A stretch of 64,000 bases of DNA from Mycobacterium pinniadriaticum (GTDB lineage: Bacteria; Actinomycetota; Actinomycetes; Mycobacteriales; Mycobacteriaceae): contig NZ_JAPJDO010000029.1 in NCBI RefSeq assembly GCF_026242045.1, forward strand, positions 17,188 to 81,187, written 5' to 3'. The notes under the pieces were generated by a model. It was given only the letters and a program-made list of their open reading frames with translations. It was not told the DNA's origin and did not search any database. This document shows, piece by piece, positions 25,992 to 34,714 of this stretch. The position numbers and the translations under genes were made by a program. Position 1 is the stretch's first letter, and each line of letters opens with the position of its first letter.

Positions 25992-26039
25992 TCAACACCG
26001 TGTTGAATAGGTCAACGCTCTGTCGATGAATTCAACACC
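25992..26039. promoter_or_regulatory. EthR operator between ethA and ethR
   Basis: A perfect 15-base palindrome TCAACAC-C-GTGTTGA lies at 25992-26006. The same half-site, TCAACACC, recurs at 26032-26039, with TCAACG in between (from 26012). EthR of M. tuberculosis binds several dimers cooperatively over an extended operator in this same intergenic position. The sequence itself differs, but the arrangement of repeated half-sites is equivalent. Confidence 0.75.
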
Positions 26040-26042
26040 CTG

Positions 26043-26048
26043 TAAAGT
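26043..26048 (+). promoter_or_regulatory. -10 element for leaderless ethR
   Basis: TAAAGT ends seven bases before GTG 26056, so the mRNA should begin at or beside the start codon. No Shine-Dalgarno is seen. The last operator half-site abuts this -10, which would block RNA polymerase when EthR is bound. Confidence 0.55.
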
Positions 26049-26055
26049 ACGGCTT

Positions 26056-26712
26056 GTGCCAGCTGCCACTCCGGCCCGCGTTCGCGGTCGCCGCGCCACC
26101 CGCCCCTCCGGCGACGACCGGGAAGCAGCGATCCTGCGCACCCTGGAGGACATGCTGGAGCAGCGGCCCTTCGCCGAGATCTCGGTGGATGACCTCGCCA
26201 AGGGCGCCGGCCTGTCCCGCCCGACGTTCTACTTCTATTTCGCCTCCAAAGACGCGGTGCTGGTGCGGTTGTTCGGCCGGGCGATCACGGCCTCCGGCGC
26301 CGACCGGCAGCAGCAGACCGAGACGGCGGATCAGCCGCCGCAGCAAGCCTGGCACGACGGCATCTACGCCTTCTTCGATTCGCTGCGGCCCCATCGCACG
26401 GTCGTGCTTGCCGGGTTGTCGGCCATGGCCGCCAACCCGGAGCTGCGGGAGATGTGGACCTCGTTCATGACCGGCTGGATCGACTACACGGCCGCACTGA
26501 TCACCAAGGAACGGATGCGGGGCGCGGCGCCCGACACCATCCCGGCACACGATCTGGCGACGGCGCTCAACCTGATGAACGAACGTGTGGTGTTCGCCGC
26601 CCAGGGCAGCCAGAAGCCGACGCTGCCCGAGAACGCCGCCCTGGAAGCACTCGCCCACATCTGGATCGCCAGCATCTACGGTGAGGCTAGGGTCTCTGCG
26701 GCCTCGGTTTGA
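26056..26712 (+). CDS. ethR: EthR-type TetR family repressor
   Basis: 218 aa from GTG 26056. The DNA-binding domain shows GRRATRPSGDDREAAIL and ISVDDLAKGAGLSRPTFYFYFASKDAV, the TetR helix-turn-helix. The ligand domain ends with the EthR-typical PAHDLATALNLMNERVVF and AHIWIASIYGE. It represses ethA from the shared intergenic operator and probably itself. An upstream ATG (26026) lies in the operator and is not used if the leaderless promoter is right. Confidence 0.94.
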   Translation: MPAATPARVRGRRATRPSGDDREAAILRTLEDMLEQRPFAEISVDDLAKGAGLSRPTFYFYFASKDAVLVRLFGRAITASGADRQQQTETADQPPQQAWHDGIYAFFDSLRPHRTVVLAGLSAMAANPELREMWTSFMTGWIDYTAALITKERMRGAAPDTIPAHDLATALNLMNERVVFAAQGSQKPTLPENAALEALAHIWIASIYGEARVSAASV

Positions 26713-26754
26713 TTCCGGCTTCGCATATTGGATTGCGCCCGGAGCGGGTGGCCC

Positions 26755-26760
26755 TAGTCT
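26755..26760 (+). promoter_or_regulatory. -10 element for leaderless PBP gene
   Basis: TAGTCT fits TANNNT and ends six bases before ATG 26767. TTGCGC at 26733-26738 is a possible -35 (16-base spacer). Confidence 0.45.
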
Positions 26761-26766
26761 TGCGGC

Positions 26767-29292
26767 ATGCCGGAGCCACATCCGCCGATGGGTGCCACCG
26801 TTGCCAAGTTCGCGTTGTACTGCATGTTGGCCGGTGTGTTGGTGGCGGCCATGCTGTTTCCGATCGCCGGCGGCGCGGGCATCGTGGTCAACCACGCCTC
26901 CGATGTAGCGGCGCAGGATTCCACCGAGCTGATGTCGGGTGAAGTCCCCACCGTCTCCACCATGGTGGACAAGGCCGGGAACGTCATCGCCTGGATCTAT
27001 GCGCAGCGGCGCTGGCCGGTGCCCACCGACCGAATCGCCGACACCATGAAGTTGGCGATCGTGTCGATCGAGGACAAACGCTTCGCCGAACATAACGGCG
27101 TCGATGTCCAGGGCACCCTCACCGGTCTCATCGGCTACCTCAGGGGCGATCTCGACACCAGGGGCGGCTCGACGATCGAGCAGCAGTACGTCAAGAACTA
27201 CAACCTGTTGGTGAACGCGCAGACCGATGCCGAACGGCGGGCCGCGGTCGAGACGACGCCGGCACGCAAGCTGCGCGAGATCCGGATGGCGCTGGCTCTG
27301 GACAAGGCCCTCTCCAAACCCGAGATCCTCACTCGCTACCTGAACCTGGTCTACTTCGGCAACGGCGCCTACGGGGTGCAGGATGCCGCCAAGACGTATT
27401 TCGGGGTCAACGCCGCGGACCTCAACTGGCAGCAGGCCGCGCTGCTGGCCGGCATCGTGCAATCGACCAGCGCCCTGAACCCGTACACCAACCCCGAGGC
27501 CGCGCTGGCCCGCCGCAACGTGGTGCTCGACACGATGATCGAGAACCTGCCGGACAAGGCGGACGAGTTGCGTGCCGCCCGGGCGCAGCCGCTCGGCATC
27601 CTGCCGCAGCCGAACAGTCTGCCGCAGGGCTGCATAGCGGCCGGCGATCGCGGTTTCTTCTGCGATTACGTGCTGCAGTATCTGGCCCGGGCGGGTCTGT
27701 CCAAGGACGATGTGGCACGCAACGGCTACCTGATCCGCACCACCCTCGACCCCACCGTCCAGAACAGCGTCAAGAAGGCGATCGACACCATCGCCAGCCC
27801 GACGCTGGACGGGGTCGCCAGCGTGATGAGCGTCATCCAGCCGGGCAAGACCAGTCACAAAGTGATCGCGATGGGTGACAACCGCAACTACGGCCTGCAG
27901 CTGGACGCCGGCCAGACGGTGCAGCCGCAGCCGTTCTCCCTGGCCGGCGACGGCGCGGGATCGATCTTCAAGATCTTCACCACCGCGGCCGCCATGGACA
28001 TGGGCATGGGTATCAACGCCCAGCTCGAGGTTCCGGCCCAGTTTCAGGGCAAAGGCCTGGGCAGCAGTAGCGGTCCGGGGTGCCCCAAGGAGACCTGGTG
28101 TGTGCGCAACGCCGGTAACTACCGCAGCCCGATGAGTGTGACCGATGCCCTGGCCCAATCGCCCAACACGGCGTTCGCCCGGCTGATCGGGCAGGTCGGC
28201 GTGCCGCGCGCGGTGGACATGGCGGTGAAATTGGGGCTGCGCTCCTACGCCGAGCCCGGGACGGCGCGCGCCTACGAACCGGATAGCAACGAGAGCCTGG
28301 CCGATTTCGTCAAACGCCAGAACCTCGGCTCCTTCACCCTGGGCCCGTTCGAACTCAACGCGCTCGAATTGTCCAATGTCGCAGCCACATTGGCCTCCGG
28401 TGGGATGTGGTGCCCGCCCAGCCCGGTGGACAAGATCTTCGACCGCAACGGACGCGAAGTCGCCGTCGAGACCCAGGCCTGCGAGCAGGTGGTACCGGCG
28501 GGGCTGGCCAACACACTGGCCAATGCCCTGTCCAAGGACACCACCAGCGGCACAGCGGCCGGTTCGGCCGGCTCCGCGGGCTGGAGCCTGCCGATGTCAG
28601 GCAAGACCGGTACCACCGAGTCGCACCGCTCGTCGGGGTTTCTCGGTTTCACCAACCAGTACGCCGCGGCCAACTACATCTTCGACGACTCCACCAACCC
28701 CGGCGGGTTGTGCTCATGGCCGCTGCGCAAGTGCGGGTACGGCAACCTGTACGGCGGCAACGAGCCGGCTCGGACCTGGTTCATGGCGATGAAGCCCGTC
28801 GCCACGGACTTCGGCCCGATCGAACTGCCGCCCACCGACCCGCGCTATGTCGACGGCGGCCCGGGCAGCACGGTACCCAGTGTCACCGGCCTGAGCTTCG
28901 ATGCCGCACGGAAACGACTGCGGGAAGCCGGCTTCCAAGTCGCCGAGCTGCCCACTCCGATCAACAGCTACTCCTCGAGGGGGTCGGTGGTCGGCACCAC
29001 CCCGAGCGGCAAGACCATTCCGGGGTCGATCATCACCATCAACACCAGTAACGGAATCCCGCCACCTCCGCCGCCGGAGGCGGAACCGCCTCCGCCCGAG
29101 GCACCGCCGGAGGAACCGCCGCCCGACGTCAACGTCATCAACATCCCCGGCCTACCGCCGATAACGTTGCCGATGTGGCCGCCACCTCCGCCGCCGCCAC
29201 CACCACCTCCGCCGGCGCCAGAGCCCGCGCCGCCACCACCGGCTCCGGAGCCACCACCGCCACCGGGGCCCGACGCGCCTCCGCCACCCTAG
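26767..29292 (+). CDS. Bifunctional penicillin-binding protein with PASTA domain and Pro-rich tail
   Basis: 841 aa. A short cytoplasmic N-terminus and membrane anchor (residues 16-36) precede the GT51 transglycosylase domain, with EDKRFAEHNGVD and RGGSTIEQQYVKN; the latter has Glu where Thr is usual in GGSTITQQ. The transpeptidase domain has nucleophile Ser399 in SIFK, SPN and K613-T-G. A PASTA domain (about residues 700-760) and an 80-residue tail of Pro with Glu/Ala follow. It builds and cross-links peptidoglycan. It is a PonA-type class A PBP additional to the usual loci; I do not assign a number. dinB3 follows 24 bases later. Confidence 0.92.
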   Translation: MPEPHPPMGATVAKFALYCMLAGVLVAAMLFPIAGGAGIVVNHASDVAAQDSTELMSGEVPTVSTMVDKAGNVIAWIYAQRRWPVPTDRIADTMKLAIVSIEDKRFAEHNGVDVQGTLTGLIGYLRGDLDTRGGSTIEQQYVKNYNLLVNAQTDAERRAAVETTPARKLREIRMALALDKALSKPEILTRYLNLVYFGNGAYGVQDAAKTYFGVNAADLNWQQAALLAGIVQSTSALNPYTNPEAALARRNVVLDTMIENLPDKADELRAARAQPLGILPQPNSLPQGCIAAGDRGFFCDYVLQYLARAGLSKDDVARNGYLIRTTLDPTVQNSVKKAIDTIASPTLDGVASVMSVIQPGKTSHKVIAMGDNRNYGLQLDAGQTVQPQPFSLAGDGAGSIFKIFTTAAAMDMGMGINAQLEVPAQFQGKGLGSSSGPGCPKETWCVRNAGNYRSPMSVTDALAQSPNTAFARLIGQVGVPRAVDMAVKLGLRSYAEPGTARAYEPDSNESLADFVKRQNLGSFTLGPFELNALELSNVAATLASGGMWCPPSPVDKIFDRNGREVAVETQACEQVVPAGLANTLANALSKDTTSGTAAGSAGSAGWSLPMSGKTGTTESHRSSGFLGFTNQYAAANYIFDDSTNPGGLCSWPLRKCGYGNLYGGNEPARTWFMAMKPVATDFGPIELPPTDPRYVDGGPGSTVPSVTGLSFDAARKRLREAGFQVAELPTPINSYSSRGSVVGTTPSGKTIPGSIITINTSNGIPPPPPPEAEPPPPEAPPEEPPPDVNVINIPGLPPITLPMWPPPPPPPPPPPPAPEPAPPPPAPEPPPPPGPDAPPPP

Positions 29293-29309
29293 GCTGTCGG
29301 ACCGGCATG

Positions 29310-29323
29310 CGAACATATGTTCG
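29310..29323. promoter_or_regulatory. LexA (SOS) box overlapping dinB3 start
   Basis: CGAACATATGTTCG is a perfect palindrome and matches the mycobacterial SOS box TCGAAC-N4-GTTCGA except for its two outermost bases. The ATG at 29317 lies within it. TATGTT at 29316-29321 could be a -10 occluded by LexA. If transcription starts downstream of it, translation would need a later start such as GTG 29323. Confidence 0.65.
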
Positions 29324-30522
29324 TGTCCGGCGCTGCGGCGACCATCCTGCACGCTGATCTCGACTCGTTCTACGCCTCGGTCGAGCAGCGCGACGATCCG
29401 ACGCTGCGGGGTCGCCCGGTGATCGTCGGCGCAGGCGTGGTCCTGGCGGCCAGTTACGAGGCCAAGGCCTACGGGGTTCGCACGGCGATGGGCGGGCACC
29501 AGGCGCGCCGACTCTGCCCCGCCGCGGTCGTCGTCCCGCCCCGGATGTCGGCCTACAGCCAGGCCAGTGACGACGTCTTCGATGTCTTCCGCGACACCAC
29601 CCCGCTGGTCGAACCGCTCTCGGTGGACGAGGCGTTCCTGGACGTGTCCGGGCTGCGCCGACTGTCCGGGGACCCCGTCCAGATCGCCACGCGCCTGCGT
29701 CAGCAGGTTCGGGACCGGGTGGGACTGCCCATCACCGTGGGTATCGCCCGCACCAAGTTTCTGGCCAAAGTGGCCAGTCAGGAGGCCAAGCCCGACGGCC
29801 TGCTGCTGGTTCCCCCCGACGGCGAGCTCGCGTTCCTGCATCCGCTGCCGGTACGCCGGCTGTGGGGAGTGGGCCCCAAGACCGCCGACAAGCTCGGGTC
29901 GCACGGCATCGATACCGTCGCGCAGGTCGCCGAACTCAGCGAGTCGATGCTGGCCTCGATGCTCGGGCCGGCCATGGGTCGTCAGCTGTATTGCCTGTCC
30001 CGCAATATCGACCGGCGCCGGGTGAACACCGCCGCTCGCCGGCGATCCGTGGGTGCCCAGCGGGCGTTGGGGCGGCAGGCCACGACGCCCGCTGAGCTGG
30101 ATGCCGTGGTGATCGGCCTCATCGACCGCATCACCCGCCGGATGCGCTCGGCGCAACGCACCGGACGAACGGTGGTGCTGCGCTTACGTTTCGATGACTT
30201 CACCCGCATCACCCGCTCGCACACGATGGCCAGGGCCACCGCGTCGACGGGACCGATCCTGACCGCCGCGCGTGGTCTGGTCGCCGCGGCCGAACCCTTG
30301 ATCGCCGAACGAGGCATCACGCTGATCGGGTTCGCGGTCTGCAACATCGACCCCGGCGGCGCCCAGCAGTTGGAACTACCGCTGGACGGCAGCAGGCCCG
30401 ACTCGGTGCACCTGGACGCGGCGGTCGATCAGGTACGCCGCCGCTATGGCAATTCGGTGCTCACTCGCGGCGTGCTGGTCGGCCGGGACCCCGGGTTGGA
30501 GATGCCGCACCTACCGGACTGA
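29317..30522 (+). CDS. dinB3: Y-family DNA polymerase IV, DinB3 type
   Basis: 401 aa from ATG 29317 (GTG 29323 possible). The palm motifs ILHADLDSFYASVEQ (metal Asp14) and SVDEAFLDVSG are intact. Tyr19 occupies the steric-gate position that is Leu in M. smegmatis DinB2, so normal ribonucleotide exclusion is expected. The helix-hairpin region (LWGVGPKTADKL) and little finger follow. QQLELPL near residue 350 is a beta-clamp binding motif. The order ethA-ethR-PBP-dinB matches the M. smegmatis DinB3 locus as I recall it. The LexA-type box at the start suggests damage induction. Confidence 0.9.
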   Translation: MFVSGAAATILHADLDSFYASVEQRDDPTLRGRPVIVGAGVVLAASYEAKAYGVRTAMGGHQARRLCPAAVVVPPRMSAYSQASDDVFDVFRDTTPLVEPLSVDEAFLDVSGLRRLSGDPVQIATRLRQQVRDRVGLPITVGIARTKFLAKVASQEAKPDGLLLVPPDGELAFLHPLPVRRLWGVGPKTADKLGSHGIDTVAQVAELSESMLASMLGPAMGRQLYCLSRNIDRRRVNTAARRRSVGAQRALGRQATTPAELDAVVIGLIDRITRRMRSAQRTGRTVVLRLRFDDFTRITRSHTMARATASTGPILTAARGLVAAAEPLIAERGITLIGFAVCNIDPGGAQQLELPLDGSRPDSVHLDAAVDQVRRRYGNSVLTRGVLVGRDPGLEMPHLPD

Positions 30523-30542
30523 CTGCCAGCTGAACTATCGGG

Positions 30543-32171
30543 TCACAACCAACGGTAGTCGAACTGTGTGCTGCCGTTGCCGCTGAAGTCCACGTAGATC
30601 GGCCCGCTCAGGAATGCTTCGACTCCGGCATTGAAGTAATCGGGGCGGTCGGCGACGGTCAGTGCGTTGTACTCATTGATCCTGTAGTGGTACAGCAAGG
30701 TCTTGCCGTCAGCGGTGTAAACCCAGACCATCGTTCCCGCGGGCAGCCCATCGGCAGGGATCAGGGACTGCGAGATGGCTCCATACACACCGCCAGAATC
30801 AAAGCTGCCGGTCGAGACGGACTCGGGATCCCCGTCGTCGAACTTGAGCACTATCGGGGTGTGGGGAGTGCCGTCCAGCGTCGCTCGCGCCGGTAGCGGG
30901 TTCGGCCCCAACGTCAGGTACCCGCCGCGTTCATTGAGCAACATTCCCGTGCTGAGCATGCCGGGCAATGCACTGGTAACCGAACTCGTCAACGGGCCAT
31001 AGGAATTCGGCCCGACGCCAAGAACGCCGACGACTCCGTCACCCAAGAATGTGATGAAGGCGGCCGAGTCTTCTTCGGTGACGATTCCGACATGGGTCGG
31101 GTCGGTGACGATTCCATTGCCGAAGTCGACGGTCGTCGTGTAGACGTCATACCCGACGGCTTCCGGGGTCCCGGCATAGCCGTATTCGGCCGAGCAGTGA
31201 TCGCCGGATTGCTGGACGCAGGTGGTGGAGTCGTCTTGATAGGCACCGAGATTTTGTTGTCCCACATAGTCGCGGCTGATCAGCAAGCCTATCGATCCGG
31301 TGTCGAGGATGACAGGCACGAAGTCGCCGCCGTTGACCGAGATATAGACGATTGGCTGAGTGTCCAGGATGGACACCGGGACCGTGGCGTAGACCATGCC
31401 GTTCCGGTGCGCGTCGGCGACCGCCGCGTAGGCACTGACCGCCGCGGACTGACCGCCGAAAAGCCCGACGACAGGCAGGATCTGCTGAGCGGCCCCCATC
31501 GATGCCTGTGCAATCGTAGGCAGTAGCACCGTTGCGCCGAGGCTCAGGCGCGCGATGCCGTGAACGATCGGGGTGCCTTCACTGCGGGCGAAGAATGTCT
31601 GCGCACCTTGGTTCGAATCCTGCCAAGCCAGCAGCGACAACTGGGCTGTGGCGATCAACAGTTGCGGGGCGATCGCGACGATTCCCGCACCGACGTTCCC
31701 CTCGCCCCACGTTCCGGTGAACAACGCCGACTGCGCCTGGGCGAGCTGGTCCAGCGCAGTGCCGACGGGATCGTCTGCCGCGCCGGTCAACGACGCAGCC
31801 GAGGCGGACGGGGCTGCCTCCGTTGACCCGGTTGATGACTCCGATCCCCAAGACGGCTCCGCAGTGGATATCTCGACGCGGCGGCGTCCGGTGCCCGCTA
31901 CGTGCGAACTTGCCTGACCCGCAGACGCAGCCGTGGTGACAGTCTTGAGCGCCCGACTGGGGCCGAGTGCTCGCGGCCCGGTGATCCCCACGGCGGGCCG
32001 GGCCGTGCCGGAGGCCTTTGACGCCGACGCATGCGATCCGTGCCGCGCCGAGGTGGCCGTCGCGCTACCGTTCCCCGTATCGGCCTGCGCAAATCCCGCG
32101 CAGTACAGACACATACCGCCGGCGATCGCCGATCCGACCAACATCGATCCTGCCCAGAGCCGGAATTTCAC
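30543..32171 (-). CDS. PecA-type aspartic protease, secreted, lacking a PE domain
   Basis: 542 aa. A signal peptide (MLVGSAIAGGMCLYCAGFAQAD) replaces the PE domain that targets the M. tuberculosis PE-linked proteases. A Ser/Ala/Thr-rich linker runs to about residue 130. The protease domain has catalytic Asp290 in VILDTGSIGLLIS and a second Asp in GSFDSGGVYGAIS (about residue 460), typical of PecA-type retropepsin-like enzymes. PecA trims PE_PGRS lipase and itself at the cell surface. Substrates here are unknown. It is convergent with dinB3, and the PHP gene lies upstream on the same strand. Confidence 0.85.
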   Translation of the reverse strand: MKFRLWAGSMLVGSAIAGGMCLYCAGFAQADTGNGSATATSARHGSHASASKASGTARPAVGITGPRALGPSRALKTVTTAASAGQASSHVAGTGRRRVEISTAEPSWGSESSTGSTEAAPSASAASLTGAADDPVGTALDQLAQAQSALFTGTWGEGNVGAGIVAIAPQLLIATAQLSLLAWQDSNQGAQTFFARSEGTPIVHGIARLSLGATVLLPTIAQASMGAAQQILPVVGLFGGQSAAVSAYAAVADAHRNGMVYATVPVSILDTQPIVYISVNGGDFVPVILDTGSIGLLISRDYVGQQNLGAYQDDSTTCVQQSGDHCSAEYGYAGTPEAVGYDVYTTTVDFGNGIVTDPTHVGIVTEEDSAAFITFLGDGVVGVLGVGPNSYGPLTSSVTSALPGMLSTGMLLNERGGYLTLGPNPLPARATLDGTPHTPIVLKFDDGDPESVSTGSFDSGGVYGAISQSLIPADGLPAGTMVWVYTADGKTLLYHYRINEYNALTVADRPDYFNAGVEAFLSGPIYVDFSGNGSTQFDYRWL

Positions 32172-32232
32172 GCGCTGAGCCTAACGTGTCCGGTGGGGGG
32201 CCGCAGGTCACACGGCAAACCGCCGAGTCGGT

Positions 32233-33225
32233 TCAGCCCACGAGCTTTTTGGCCGGCCACGTGTTGATGATCCGATCAATCGGGACGCCGTTGTCCAGTG
32301 CCCGCTGTGCACCGTAGCCGAGGAAGTCCAGCTGTCCCGGCGCGTGAGCATCGGTGTCGATCGAGAAGTCACAGCCGATCTCCAGCGCCAGCTTGATCAA
32401 CCGGGTCGGCGGGTCACGGCGCTCGGGGCGAGAGTTGATCTCCACGGCGGTGTTGTTGTCTCGGCATGCGGTGAACACCTTCTCGGCGTCGAACGTCGAC
32501 TCCGGCCGGATTCCCCTGCTGCCGGTCACCAGTCGGCCGGTGCAGTGGCCCAGAACGTTGACTCGCGAATCGGCCACCGCGCGCACCATCCGTCGCGTCA
32601 TCGATGGGCCGTCCATCGACAGTTTGGAGTGCACGCTGGCGACGACGATGTCGAGGCGGTCCAGCAGGTCGGGCTCCTGATCCAGGGTGCCGTCCTCGAG
32701 GATGTCGACCTCGATGCCGGTGAGTATCCGGAAGGGTGTCATTTTCTCGCGCAGCTCGTCGATGATGTCGAGCTGCCGGCGCAGCCGGTCGGCGGATAGC
32801 CCATTGGCGATGGTGAGCCGGGGCGAGTGGTCGGTCAGCGCGCAGTATTCGTGGCCCAGCGCCGCTGCGGTGCTCAGCATTTCGTGGATCGGGGCGGATC
32901 CGTCCGACCAGTTCGAATGCAGGTGCAGGTCACCGCGTAGGGCGGCACGGACCTCGCCGCCGCCGAGATCGGATGCTGCGCCACGTAATTCGACTAGAGC
33001 CTCGGGCTCCTGGCCCGCCCAGGCCTGGGCGATCACCTTGGCGGTCTTCGGGCCGATGCCGGCCAGGGTCTGCCAGCTGTTGGCCCGACCATGCCGCTCG
33101 CGGGCCTCCTCGTCCAGGCCCTCGACGATGTCGGCGGCCTTGCGGTAGGCCATCACCCGTCGAGAGTCTTCGCGGGCACGGTCCTTGTAGTAGGCGATCT
33201 CGCGCAGCGCGGCCACCGGGTCCAT
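32233..33225 (-). CDS. PHP-domain phosphoesterase with helix-hairpin-helix N-terminus (Rv3856c-like)
   Basis: 330 aa. Residues 1-85 resemble the N-terminal and helix-hairpin-helix part of PolX (DPVAALREIAYYKDR; LAGIGPKTAKVIAQAW). The PHP domain begins at LRGDLHLHSNWSDG and continues with ALTDHS, GIEVDILEDG, VVASVHSK, LGHCTGR, EINSRPERRD and DFSIDTDAHAP, so the metal-binding His/Asp set is complete. The polymerase domain of PolX is missing. A DNA-repair nuclease or phosphatase role is likely, which fits the nearby dinB3. It starts 17 bases after hycE ends. Confidence 0.9.
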   Translation of the reverse strand: MDPVAALREIAYYKDRAREDSRRVMAYRKAADIVEGLDEEARERHGRANSWQTLAGIGPKTAKVIAQAWAGQEPEALVELRGAASDLGGGEVRAALRGDLHLHSNWSDGSAPIHEMLSTAAALGHEYCALTDHSPRLTIANGLSADRLRRQLDIIDELREKMTPFRILTGIEVDILEDGTLDQEPDLLDRLDIVVASVHSKLSMDGPSMTRRMVRAVADSRVNVLGHCTGRLVTGSRGIRPESTFDAEKVFTACRDNNTAVEINSRPERRDPPTRLIKLALEIGCDFSIDTDAHAPGQLDFLGYGAQRALDNGVPIDRIINTWPAKKLVG

Positions 33226-33241
33226 GGCTCCAGTGTGCCCG

Positions 33242-34714
33242 CTACAGATCGTTGCCGGCGTAGGACAGATTGAAGCTCTTGTTGGCCAGCGGGAAATCCG
33301 GCACGATCGTGTCGCTCATCGCCACCGGCAGCGCAGGCCAGTTGAACCATGACGGGTCGACGATCTTCGCGCGCGTGATACGCCCTTCGCCGTCGACCTC
33401 AACGCGATGCACGATCGTGCCGCGCCAGCCCTCGACTATGCCGACGCCGGTCCCTTCCCGCGGGTGGATCGACGCGGTCGCCTGCAGCGGGCCGGTGTGG
33501 GTCTCGGCGAGGTGTACCGCCAGTTCGGTGGACGCCGCGAACTCATCGCGGCGGATCGTATAGCGGGCCAGAACGTCACCGTCGCCACCGGCGGCCGAGG
33601 TCACCGGAAGTGCGACCGTCGGGTGGTCAAGACGTGCGTCCGTGCACACGCCGCTGCCTCGGGCGACATAACCCAGACAGCCCAGCGCCCGAGCATCGTC
33701 TGGTGACAACACTGCGGTGCCAGTGAAGCGGTCACGGATCCCGCCATTGCGCAGCGTGAGCTCGGCCACTTCCGCGAGATCAGCCGCGACGTGGCGCAAC
33801 CGCGCCGGGTCGGGCAATTCCCGCAGAGTCACCGCGCCAGGACGGATGGCACCACGCAGCAGCCGGTGCCCGGTCACATCGGCGTTGAGCCGTAGCAGCT
33901 GTTCGCGGATCCGCTGGGCGTGAGCGTTGGCCAGTGCGAACCCGACGTCGTTGGCCAGGGCGCCCAGGTCGGTGGCGTGGTTGTAGAGCCGTTCCAGCTC
34001 GACGAGCATCGCCCGGAGCCGGTGCACCGGTTCTGGTACCTCCATGCCGAGCGCATCCTCGATCGCCAGGCTGTGCGCCAGCGCATGCCCGGCGGAGGTG
34101 TCTCCGCTGATCCGTTCGGCCAGGTCCACCGCGTCACCGGCCGCCCGACCCTCGAACAGTTTCTCCACACCGCGGTGCACGAACCACAGTCGAGCCTTCA
34201 GCCGCAGGACGGTCTCGCCGACGACCGAGAATCGGAAGTGGCCCGGTTCGATGAGTCCGGCGTGCACCGGGCCGACCGGGATCTCGTACACGCCGGGTCC
34301 GCCCACGGTGACGAACGGGAAGCGTCCGTCGGGCTCGAATTGGGTTGCCGGACCGGCATTTCGGCGCATTGGATGCCACGCCTGCGGCCAGTGGGCGTGG
34401 CGCACCAGTCGGCGTGGACGTGGGTGACCCACCGGCATGATGCCGTAGAGGTCGAGCATCTCCCGCTCGAATCTGCTCATTGGGAACGACAGATAGGCCA
34501 GCGAAGGCACGGCCGGGTCGTGTGCGGGCGTAGTGATCTCGAGTTCCACGCGGCGGTCCGGACGCCCTGCGAGAAACAGATACACCACCCGCAACCGGTC
34601 ACCGTCGTCGTGCGCCGCCACCAGACCGAGCCGGTAGCCGTCACTCAACAGTGCCTCGGCCTGGTCGGCGAGCTCATCGCCGGACACCTGCCGACACTCC
34701 CGGGTATGCGTCAC
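33242..34714 (-). CDS. hycE: Hydrogenase-4-like large subunit lacking Ni ligands (HycE/Rv0087-like)
   Basis: 490 aa: an N-terminal NuoC/30-kDa-like domain (to about 130, with MSRFEREMLDLYGI) fused to a NuoD/[NiFe]-large-subunit domain. Where the first CxxC motif of hydrogenases should be, it has ERISGDTSAGHALAH. The C-terminus ends NKSFNLSYAGNDL with no DPCxxC. Only three cysteines occur in the whole protein and none form a CxxC pair, so no NiFe centre can be built in the usual way. It is the last gene of the operon and overlaps hycQ by four bases. Confidence 0.9.
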   Translation of the reverse strand: MTHTRECRQVSGDELADQAEALLSDGYRLGLVAAHDDGDRLRVVYLFLAGRPDRRVELEITTPAHDPAVPSLAYLSFPMSRFEREMLDLYGIMPVGHPRPRRLVRHAHWPQAWHPMRRNAGPATQFEPDGRFPFVTVGGPGVYEIPVGPVHAGLIEPGHFRFSVVGETVLRLKARLWFVHRGVEKLFEGRAAGDAVDLAERISGDTSAGHALAHSLAIEDALGMEVPEPVHRLRAMLVELERLYNHATDLGALANDVGFALANAHAQRIREQLLRLNADVTGHRLLRGAIRPGAVTLRELPDPARLRHVAADLAEVAELTLRNGGIRDRFTGTAVLSPDDARALGCLGYVARGSGVCTDARLDHPTVALPVTSAAGGDGDVLARYTIRRDEFAASTELAVHLAETHTGPLQATASIHPREGTGVGIVEGWRGTIVHRVEVDGEGRITRAKIVDPSWFNWPALPVAMSDTIVPDFPLANKSFNLSYAGNDL

